Source of the DNA: Tetraselmis striata
Lineage: Eukaryota; Chlorophyta; Chlorodendrophyceae; Chlorodendrales; Chlorodendraceae
Direction of reading: 5' to 3'
Assembly (NCBI GenBank): GCA_006384855.1
Contig: VCJN01000895.1
Coordinates: forward strand, 1-64,000
DNA: 64,000 bases
Position 1 is the first letter of the stretch. Every line of letters begins with the position of its first letter. The notes under the pieces were generated by a model that saw only the letters and a program-made list of their open reading frames with translations, did no database searches and was not told the origin of the DNA. A program made the translations under genes and the position numbers. This document shows, in pieces, positions 55,408 through 64,000 of the stretch.

Positions 55408-56187
55408 GGGGGGGGGGGGTTGCTAGGCACCTCCATCGCGATGGGACCTACCCCAGCCTGCATGGCAGTAACCGATAGCGTGAGCTGCAAGTCTCTATAG
55501 CAGCCTACTCACCAGCCGTGCAGACCTACGCCGAAGGTAGGCGGAGTCCATTTATGTCACGGATCCGGGCGTTCGCGCCTTTTTGTGTAAGTTAAGACCC
55601 TACATGCCTGTGTCGCATGGGATCCTTTCCTATGAATAGTCGCTAACTGTCTGCCACGGCCCGGTTTGGGTTCTGGGCAGCCTTGGCGGTGGTGGAAAGG
55701 TATGCCAGTAGCGACTAGTAGTACTGCGCAGCCCCCCTCCACTCGAGTGGGCGGGATAAGGGATGGCGGCGGCGACGGCGAGTATACAGTACTTTGCGCT
55801 GTATATATATGTCTGTAGTACATTGTTTGGCGCGCGAGCTAGTAAATTGTCCCATTTTCAGTGAGTCAAAAGTGAAGTACAGTGGCCTGCACCGTTTACG
55901 CTATAATATTGCCCTTTTCCCCTTCATGAAAACCTGACAACACATCGCCCGGCGATGCGAAAAAGGGCACGAACCTCGTTGTCATCGACGTCTCGGATGT
56001 GAGTCATATCATTGTTTGTCATTTTTGTCCTTAACATGACAAAACAATTGGCGCAGATAGCATGCTTATCATTTTGTCTCGACTAGGACAAATATGGTAT
56101 GTGGTGTCTCGCTCGGGATTGACATTGCTCGCAGTCTTGGCCATCATCAGGTGCATATGGAAGACAAGTGACCTGAGAGTCTTGGTG
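55408..56187. other. No gene recognised
   Basis: Contains a G-run (about 55408-55419) next to the array gene's first visible exon. Otherwise only short motif-free frames. Confidence 0.35.
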
Positions 56188-56675
56188 ATTAGGAGTCGAG
56201 ATTCGTCATCGGGCTTGTAAAGTCGCGCGAGACTACCGAAGACACGTTGACCGTGGCCGTTTATGAGCCCTTCCATGCCGATGCAAAGGGCAAAACTCTC
56301 ATGCCTATGTGGTTGTACGCGCAGACAAAACGAGGGAAGAAGCCGGTTGACACAAGCTAGGAGAAGTGCCTGACACCTCCTTATTGGAAGCTTGTTGAAG
56401 CCGTCCCTCTATCGTACGCGAAGGCCATCCACGACGCGTCGGGAAGTCGCGAGGTGTTCAACGCGGACGGCACCATGGTCGGACATAAGTGGTACGATAA
56501 AAGCGTCAAGGTCTTGAAGACATACGGGCAAGCTGGGTGGCAAATCAGCCATCCAAGAAACAACTGCGTCCACGTCATGTCAACCACCCTAGCGAAACGC
56601 AAACCCGGTGGCGTTGTCAAGTTTAACGCTGCCACGAAGAAGGACTTGCTTGAGTTGGGGATGCTCAACGAATAA
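56188..56675 (+). pseudogene. Unidentified ORF interrupted by one in-frame TAG
   Basis: A single frame reads FVIGLVKSRETTEDTLTVAV, YEPFHADAKGKTLMPMWLYA, then TAG at 56358-56360, and resumes as EKCLTPPYWKLVEAVPLSYA through SVKVLKTYGQAGWQIS to TAA at 56673. Composition and codon use on both sides of the TAG are alike. The layout (a short beta-rich domain followed by a basic tail) recalls C-terminal tails of retroelement polyproteins, but I cannot name a family. Confidence 0.35.
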
Positions 56676-57415
56676 ATTGTTAGCAACAGCTTGTGGATAT
56701 GCGATGGATTCAATCGTCATAGCTAAGGATATGCCTCCAGTTCGGACAAAATGCTCCGAAACCATCACTGGATATGCGTCACGGCCAGTTTGCACGTTGT
56801 CGAATGCCACTTTACACCCTAGTTCTACAAACCCAAGCTACAACACCCGTGAGTCTTAAGTACTGATAATAGCCCCGGGAACTAGGATAAGACCAAACCT
56901 TATCGTGCAAAATGAAATAATGCGCGGTACAAAATAGGTTAATTTACTGTTGTTACCATTCGCGGGCTGTTTGGGAAGGCGGCTGTTGTGGCTTTGGCTG
57001 TTTCCGAGCCTACTGACCTTTGGATGTGTCGAGGTGGAAGTGCGGGGTACGGTCGGGGTATGCGGCCCGGAGGGCAGCCGTCATCGTGGTTGTGGCATCG
57101 CCGCAGACATCCGCAAACATCTACAACATTGACGTTCTTGAGGTAGTTAGGGGGCGGAGGCCACCAAGTACACTCCACCGGCCGCTTAGTGCCGAGGTTT
57201 GCGTCCGGAGCGAGCAAGGTGTGTTTCTGGGGACCGGAATTCGGTTGGGTCCGCGAGGCGGAGCTCGCATGGTTATTTATGTATGTAGATACAATTGAGG
57301 AGATGGGCTTTCTTGCATGACGCATCTGTCCACTCGGGGAGGATGATCACGGCGGCGGAAGATTAGTGTCGCTGGGCATGCACGTAAAGCGTGTTGCGCC
57401 GCTTTCAACATGCAT

Positions 57416-57823
57416 TTACTCGGGGTTAGCCAGGGGCGTTTCAGCGCATAGGTACATATCGTTGGGCGGGCTCGCGCGGAAAACTGCATCCTCGGGGTAT
57501 AGGCTGCGGTACCGGGAGGTTAGATCGATTTGTTGAGAGGTTCGCTGAAGTTCCGTGCAGGCATGGCGGGCGGTCATGATTGCTAGTGTGAGGCGGTCGT
57601 CCGTGGCCCATATGTTCTTTCGGATTTGGCTTTGGGACTGGTCGTCGGCACTCGTAAGGGTGCCCACTTTTCCCAGAAGCGCGTAGGCCTTTGCTGCGAA
57701 CATCTTGTATGTTCTGTCCGGGCCGAAGAGAAAGTAGAGGTGTTCGACTCTCCAGCGGTCGCGGATATAGGAGGACGTGCCGTCGGGCTTGTGAAGCATT
57801 AGTTGGCGATGTTCGTCCATCAC
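57416..57823 (-). CDS. Unidentified 135-residue ORF
   Basis: A minus-strand frame starting near 57823 is helical with balanced composition (VEHLYFLFGPDRTYKMFAAK, RKNIWATDDRLTLAIMTARH) and looks like real protein, but I do not recognise it. Upstream in-frame continuation (ISYNV) suggests the true start is further out. A host gene or retroelement capsid-type ORF are both possible. Confidence 0.3.
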   Translation of the reverse strand: MMDEHRQLMLHKPDGTSSYIRDRWRVEHLYFLFGPDRTYKMFAAKAYALLGKVGTLTSADDQSQSQIRKNIWATDDRLTLAIMTARHACTELQRTSQQIDLTSRYRSLYPEDAVFRASPPNDMYLCAETPLANPE

Positions 57824-57879
57824 GTTGTAAGAAATAGAATTCCCCCGTGGGCAAAGAGTCCATGTCCGGGTTCATTGAT

Positions 57880-59529
57880 GGTGGCGAGTTCGATGTCTAC
57901 TTGGTGTTTGTGAGGGTGTCGCGCGGCCGGTTGAGCGAGCGGGAGGGGAGGGACTCCGGGGTTTCGAGTCTGGTCCGAATACGATGACATTAATTAAGTG
58001 TGCGCGGCCCGGACGCCGTGGCCAGAATGGACTCGGGTTGTGCCGCACGTCAGTGCGGAACGTTGGGAGCACTAGCCTTGACTGAGGGCTGGAATCTATA
58101 TGGCTATGGCCCGCTACGTGCACGCCTAGGTCTACGCCTGCGGGGATCGTGGTGCCCGAAGCGGCCTTGCCCTTGGTGGAGACCTACGGCGCGGTACTCC
58201 CTCCGTCCGTGATTGGCCAGATGCCCGTCCTCGTTAGGATTGGTAGCCATGTCGGCATGCCTGATGCTGCCCCGCCCTCTCTTTGGCTTGGGGGAGCCCA
58301 CGTCTCCAACATGTGCGAGCTCCCCCCTTCGGCGTGATATTCTCCGTTCCGGCCATGGTAGCAGATCGCTGACAGTTTTTGGAAAAAATGAACACAGAGG
58401 GAGTGGTGTGGCATAGCATGCCGTGGTAACAAGGTGGAGGTGGATCTGGGTGTGACGTTGCACTTATGCTTAGTCTGCCGTACGTCCCACTATATGCGTA
58501 GATGTCAATGCTGTGCATAGTCCTTCGACCCATGTATGCCCCCCTCGTCCCCGCGCATGTTCATGCGCAACGCTACGGGCGTTGTTCCCGACAGCTCACG
58601 TCGTCTGTCCGTTGCTTTAACGTACATGAACATGTTTGGCCCGGGCCGGGCGACGTTTAACGTTCCACGGCATGTAAGATGCGTCACGTTGTGATCAGTG
58701 GCGGTTGTTACGCCACTTTCATCTTATTAAGGTAAGTATTACAATGCACGTGCATGCTTCATATATTTGCGGCTAGGCATTGTAGTTTCCATGCAGGTAG
58801 GGCTATCGAGGGTGCGGGCCGGCAGGTGAGCAGGTCGTGGGCAGGTCAATGCCTGGTGGTGGCCGGGCGGGAGTGAGGGCAAGGGTGGGAATGAGCATCT
58901 TTGACCACTTTCCATGACGAGGTCGGATTATGGATTATCTATAATTGATATTCGTCTTTTTTCAAAGCAAACAAATTGCCACAAATACCCTGGTTCCGAA
59001 CCTCGTACGTATTAATTTGCGGCGCCGTGGTTTATAACCGCCCGGATGTTATTTGTACGGGACATTCATTACCGGTAGTAGTGCCAACAAGCGCAACTGC
59101 TACAAGCACAACTGCTACTGTACCTGTACTCGAACAAGGAGACATAAGGATCATATCGCTGCCTGTATGGTACGGAACGGGTCGTCGTACAGGTAGTCCT
59201 TACCCGTAGTCGCGTCCCTCATCGCGCCCGTAGTGACGCGTCCTCACGCGCGCGCGGATGGAGCGATACCTGCTGTACCTGTACCGACGGGCCGCCGACG
59301 ACGGCGATCGGTCCGCATGCCACGCCTGGCGCCCTCTGCACTGCCGCCAGCGTCGCACCGCTGCCGCCTGCTCGCTAGCATCTGTGCCCACCGGCGTAGG
59401 TCGAAGCAAGAGCGTGTACTCGTGCTGCCCGTTGCGCGTCGAGCAAGGCGAGCGGCAGACGAGAGAGCCGCGGCGGCTGTGTCACCGGAAGCGGGCGCTA
59501 CCTAAATATCTGCTTATTCTCGGCTTTCC
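57880..59529. other. No gene confirmed; 5' flank of the PC-esterase-like gene
   Basis: Overlapping motif-free frames occur on both strands at 58.0-58.5 kb. The GC-rich part after 59250 probably holds the promoter and 5' UTR of the next gene. Confidence 0.35.
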
Positions 59530-62500
59530 ATGACGCGCCCCTCCTCGACCGACCCCAACGCTGCTGGCCCTTCACGTGACCATGAGGCGGGCACACGTGT
59601 CAGCTACATGGAGCAGGTCTGCCAGGCGCCCGGGCCCCGGCAGCCCTCGTCGGGATCGGTGAGTGGGGTGGCGGCCACGACGCCCCGTCGACCACCCGCC
59701 GCCCCCCCCCCCCCCCCCCCCCCCCCCAAGGACGCACACATCTCCCCGACCTCCCCAGCCGCCGCCGCCGCTCACTCCACGACGTGCTGCTTGACCACGC
59801 CAGGCCCCGCGCGATGGAATGGATCCACGCGTCAAGCTGGTGCTGGCCATCGTGGCATTGGCGAGCGGCTACGCGGTGTACCTGCACTCTTCGAGCGCCA
59901 GGTGAGCAGCGCACAGATCAGCCGGGCAGCCCCGTCCTTGCGCCCCCGTCACCCCCTCGCTCAGCACGACAGCGCAGGCCAACAGCCAAGGGTTGCGGCG
60001 CCCGAGTTTCAGACGGCGGCATAGCCTCCCGGGGCGCAGCAGGCGCTCAACCCCCCCCCCCCCCCCCCCCCACGCCGCGCGCGTCGCAGGGCGCGCTCCG
60101 AGTACATGCAGGTCTTCGACGCGCCGCCGGCGCCGGCCAGCCCGGACGACGCCGAGCTCCGCGCGGAGCTGCAGCGGCAGGAGCATCAGATGCTGCTGGC
60201 GGAGCGCGAGCAGGTACAACGAACCCCCCCCCCCCCCCCCCTCCTCCCCCCGGCCAAACACATACACAAACCAGATGATGTCAGACATACACAGCACTTG
60301 ATAGCACTGTACATCAACAAGGATTCCATGAATCCAACCACCAGCCGCAAACATGAATCCCCCCCTCCCCCCTCCCCCTCTCTCATGCGCCAATCGCCCT
60401 GCCTATCTGGCTTGATACTGATGGTGTTCTGCTTGCGCCGACAGCAAGCACTGGCTGAGAGTCTCCGCCCGCTATACATGAAGCCGCCGCCACCGCCGGT
60501 AACACCCCGCGCCCAAGGAGGGAGGGTAACAAGATCCGAGGGGAGCGGGGTAGGGGTGGCTTGCATGATGAGCTGTGCAGGGGGGGTGGCTGAGCTCCAG
60601 GTTCCCACTGGGTTGCAGGCTGCGCCATCCGCGCCGATGATGACGCGCAAAGAGTGGAAAGCGGTGATCGCCAGGGAAACAAAGCATTCGGAGGCGCTGC
60701 GGCACCAGGCAGAGCAGGGCAAGGACCGGAGGTTTTACCTGGCAAAGGGCGACTGGTGCGCTACAGCCCCTCCCCCCCCCCCCCTTCTCAGTGCCAATCT
60801 CCATGTTCTTCCCGCCATGTGGCGTGTGGACCAGCACCCACGGCAGTATGCCGCGCGCCGCCGGGCTCATTTCAGTATTTGGCATTCGCAGGTACTGGAA
60901 GTACAGCCGCAACTACAATACCAACATGCAGAATCCCAAGCTGCCGCAATGCTTCCAGAACGCCACGGCGAGGGCCGCCGATTTTTGGGCACCCATCGAG
61001 GGCTCCTTCCGGGTGCCCCCCCCCCCCCCCCCCTGCAGGCGCCTCGTGATCTGCCGCCCCGTCTGACCGACGTCCAGCTCAGCAGCCGTCATGGGCAATA
61101 CCGTACCCTCACGCATTGGCTGGGCAGCAAAGCGGGGAGGCGCGTACCAGCTTCCATCCTGCAGGCGCCCGCACGGCAGTAGGATCCCGCTGGTGCACCT
61201 GAAACTGAGAATACATCGGACTCGCATGCGGTGTTGTACCCGGGTCATGCCGACCAACTCGTGTGGACGCTGCGAAGAACCCTGCGCTGCCTGTCAGAGG
61301 CCGGATATAGGCGACCCTATCAATAGTAGAGCTATACCAAATAGGCCTATACGGGTGGCCTGGATACAGTCCAGTTTTAGGTGTATATTGTGGAGTCTTA
61401 TAGGAACGCTGGCAGCACGCGTGAGCATTTCACCCCATTCTGTCGCCCTCCATGCACCACAGCACCGCTGTGCTCCGAAACCACACTTGAATATTGTCAC
61501 CGGAGGTTGAGACGAGAATTACGGCCCTGCGTGGTCATGCGCTTTGTTTCTCTTCCTGTGTCTGGGAGAACGCGGCTGGCAGGGGCGAGACCCCCCCCCC
61601 CCCCCCCTGATCCTCCTACTGCAATGTGTGTCTAAGTAGATATGATAGCTGCCTGTGCATGTATAACTTGTGCTGCAGTCTTGGTGAATTCGGCGCGTGG
61701 GAGGGCGGGGCTGCTGGGGAATGGGCTAGCGGGGACATTGGGTGAGCGTTAGGCCTGACCGCCCCTCCCGCCACTGCACCGCGGCTCCAGCACGACAAGG
61801 TGCTGCCCATATACGACCAGAACCACCTGAACACGCCCAAGGCGCTGTGCTTCACGGGCTCCAAGAAGCAAACGCGCGGCTGGAAGACGCAGGCGTGCTC
61901 CGCCGCGGTGTGGGAGCACCAGATCAAGGCGCGCTGGTCCAGCGCGTCGTGCGCCATGAAGCCGCTGTACGAGGACATGCTGCTGGCGCTGCTGCGCGGC
62001 CACCGCGTGTGGTTCTTTGGCGATCAGAACACGGAGAGCATCTACAAGACGCTCGCGGTGCGCTGCTAAGCAAAGGAGAAAGAGCACCCCCCCCCCCCCC
62101 CTTTGCAAGCAGGAGCGGTCGAGCATTCACTGGTGTCCAATCCCGTGTTGCCACTCGTCTGGTTTGCAGCTCGCTGTGAAGGGCACTTTAGGCCCTTAAA
62201 TTGTGACGTCCTGGCACTGTCATCATGGATTGAGAGACATGTGTCCTGGACATACGGTTTCATCATCCAAGCGCCATTGAAACAGCCTCTTTCACCGTTA
62301 ACTACAACCTGTTAGTTCTGTAATATCAACACCGATGTTTGCGTTGTAGATTACCAACGATCATCAATGGTACTTACCCTGTGGGTCTTCTGTCGAGTAA
62401 CCTGGTAACCATAAGAGTTGCAGGATAGAACTGTTGATTGTTACCATTATACCTCGAACAGAATACAGCAGCCGTTTTATGTATTAATGATGTGCTGTCT

Positions 62501-63568
62501 ATTATTAATGCACCATTTATTCTACCCAGCTGTAAATTGACCCTTTCCGCAATGTCGGTGGTGTTCAGCCCCGAAAGTTAACTTTGCATCTGCCATAGTC
62601 TGATAGCGTGTTTAACCCTGAGAGCATCTTGAAGCTTACTCCAGATGACACTGCCTGCCTACCACGGAGGGCGCTCTTTGTCGTTTACCCATGTGCCGCC
62701 CCTGCACCCGCAATCACAGTGCACGATGGCGCCGCACCGCAAGGGCGCGGGCAAGCTGGCGCAGGGCACGATCACTGGTATGACACCCGTGTACCAGAGC
62801 TTTGGATTCCAGCAGGACACAGCGCTGCACTACGTTTACGTTGGTGCGCCCCCCCCCCCCCCCCCCTCTCTCTCTCTTTTTCTCAGCCATCCCCTGCTCT
62901 GGAGCATGCTCATGCAGCGTGAGAACGAGGGCGTGATGGCAATTAGCCTATGGCCCAATTAACATGCCATCTCCATGATGATCCGCCTCCGCACTAGATG
63001 GCCTCATTGCAAACGGTGGAGCTAACAACGTCGGCTCACCTGGTGCAGGCCCCTACCAGGCCAAGCCTAGCGATGGGCCTGCGGGCAGCCAGGCAGACAT
63101 GGGGCTGGGCGCGGAACTGCGCAGCCGCTATGGCATCGACACCGCAGCGCAGGAGAATCTAGACCGCCAGCATGGTCTCCCCCCCCCCCCCCCCCTCCCT
63201 CCCCCAGTGATAACGCCAATTATTATCACCCACCCACTGCACACACGGCCTGCACACCTGCAAACGATGCCTCCGACACTTCACCTGCGGAGCGCACCCA
63301 AGTTGCATTGATGCCGGACATTGCCCCCCTCAGGCCAAGGAGCGATAAGTTGAAAGCCTTATTGTAGTAATCAATTCTGAATTATGAATCCCCCGTAGTG
63401 ATCCAGCTGAACGCCCCCCCCCCCCCCCCCCCCCCCCCCCAAAACCGCCCACCCCCCATCGTCTCCTGGCTCCCGGTACCATAGAGCTTGCGGATGCACT
63501 GCAGGAGAACATGGACAACTTTCTGCCGACAGATGTCATTGTGCTCAACATCGGAAATGACTTCAAGT
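59530..63568 (+). CDS. Membrane-anchored PC-esterase/TBL-like protein, 3' end likely beyond window
   Basis: Exons in consistent phase: 59530-59658, 59804-59901, 60090-60213, 60445-60498, 60619-60755, 60892-61012, 61039-61143, 61791-62057, 62720-62843, 63049-63174 and 63485-63568. A type II anchor (KLVLAIVALASGYAVYL, about residues 54-70) is followed by a coiled-coil stem and the segment DWYWKYSRNYNTNMQNPKL. Then come RVWFFGDQNTESIYKTLA, where PC-esterase/trichome-birefringence-like proteins carry GDS, and DVIVLNIGNDF, the usual D-(V/I)-x-(V/I)-x-N-x-G motif. The His/Asp of the catalytic triad would lie downstream. The frame meets TAA directly after GTAAGAG, better read as a splice donor, so the gene should continue past 64000. 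Such proteins O-acetylate or de-acetylate cell-surface glycans in the Golgi. Serine is replaced by Gln in the GDS position. Junctions at 61143 and 61039 are the least certain. Almost every intron carries a C-run. Confidence 0.62.
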
Positions 63569-64000
63569 AAGAGCGCATGCCAGTAGCCCAAACGAACCCT
63601 GCTCCGCCCCCCTGCCCCACCTTGTTTTTCAAGCATCCATGCACACAAGTTATTTGCATTGCATCAAAACCAATATTGCTCCGAAACCATGCATGCTCTG
63701 TATCTTTCCCCAGACCCTGCTAATCCTCCGGACAGTTCTTGCTGATTCCGCTCTCAGACGCAATCAGACTGTTGTGTGACCTGCTTCGAAACTATTCATG
63801 CTCCCAAACCATGCTGTTATGTGGCTTGACACTGTGAAAGCTCGTTCAGACGATTACCGTTGCATAAGTACACATCTTACCCTGCCCCACCCCCGCATTT
63901 TCCATTGATATCTGCTCCGCCGGAAGTCCATTATCGGGCGGAGCTTATTCTGTTCCCTTGGCATCCTGGACTTACACTCGCTTTGCGCTCTTTTGGCTTC
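63569..64000. other. Probable intron of the PC-esterase-like gene
   Basis: It starts at the GTAAGAG donor. No exon-like continuation is visible before the window ends. Two related phrases, ctccgaaaccatgcatgctc (about 63680) and tcccaaaccatgctgttatg (about 63799), form a small local repeat. Confidence 0.4.

Noticed and set aside
60106-61182. A 358-codon plus-strand frame
   Set aside because: It reads through several C-run introns of the PC-esterase-like gene as poly-Pro; the spliced model has consistent phases and recognisable motifs.

Overview
This is nuclear DNA of a eukaryote, most likely a flagellated, GC-rich green alga; a prasinophyte-type lineage would fit, but I cannot prove this. The reasons are: genes built from short phase-consistent exons with GT-AG introns; a flagellar outer-arm docking-complex gene (ODA1/CCDC114 type) next to an APC11 gene; a TGTAA element 64 nt after the docking-complex stop codon, as in chlorophyte poly(A) signals; and a FUSC/ALMT-like membrane protein. 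A striking local habit is a 10-30 nt run of C on the sense strand inside many introns, often a few bases after the 5' splice site. No rRNA, canonical tRNA, operon or CRISPR array was seen.

Host-type genes sit in four islands. (1) 0.9-5.1 kb: a FUSC/ALMT-like protein (+) converging on an intronless protein kinase (-). (2) 24.6-29.4 kb (-): a secreted sialidase-like enzyme that assembles from nine exons to 495 codons. (3) 38.9-44.2 kb: a ten-exon outer dynein arm docking protein (+), tail to tail with two-exon APC11 (-), only 148 bp apart. (4) 59.5 kb onward (+): a membrane-anchored PC-esterase/TBL-like protein that probably runs off the right edge.

Most of the rest is mobile or decayed DNA: a 5'-truncated non-LTR element with a perfect 13-bp target duplication (9.0-10.8 kb); a 66-bp 3' scrap of the same family with a 16-bp duplication (33.4 kb); a LINE with endonuclease, RT and zinc-knuckle remnants (30-33.4 kb) plus two partial copies; a multi-exon Plavaka/CACTA-like transposase remnant (15.9-19.9 kb); a decayed Ty3/gypsy element (45.7-49.3 kb); a Maverick/adintovirus-type DNA polymerase fragment (36.7-37.3 kb) embedded among tRNA-like SINE modules; and gag-like remnants at 10.8, 34.5 and 49.3 kb.

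The most unusual region is 50.4-55.4 kb: an array of ~186-bp units. On the minus strand each unit reads as a ~96-nt exon plus a ~90-nt intron with a conserved CTAAT branch-site-like motif, CAG acceptor and AAG|GTGG donor. Eight of nine exons in the best-preserved parts have lengths divisible by three or closely preserved frame, and encode a ~32-residue Pro/Ala/Ser-rich repeat. Two long lead exons ending in GTAAGA donors feed into the array in the right phase. This looks like a gene growing by tandem exon duplication.
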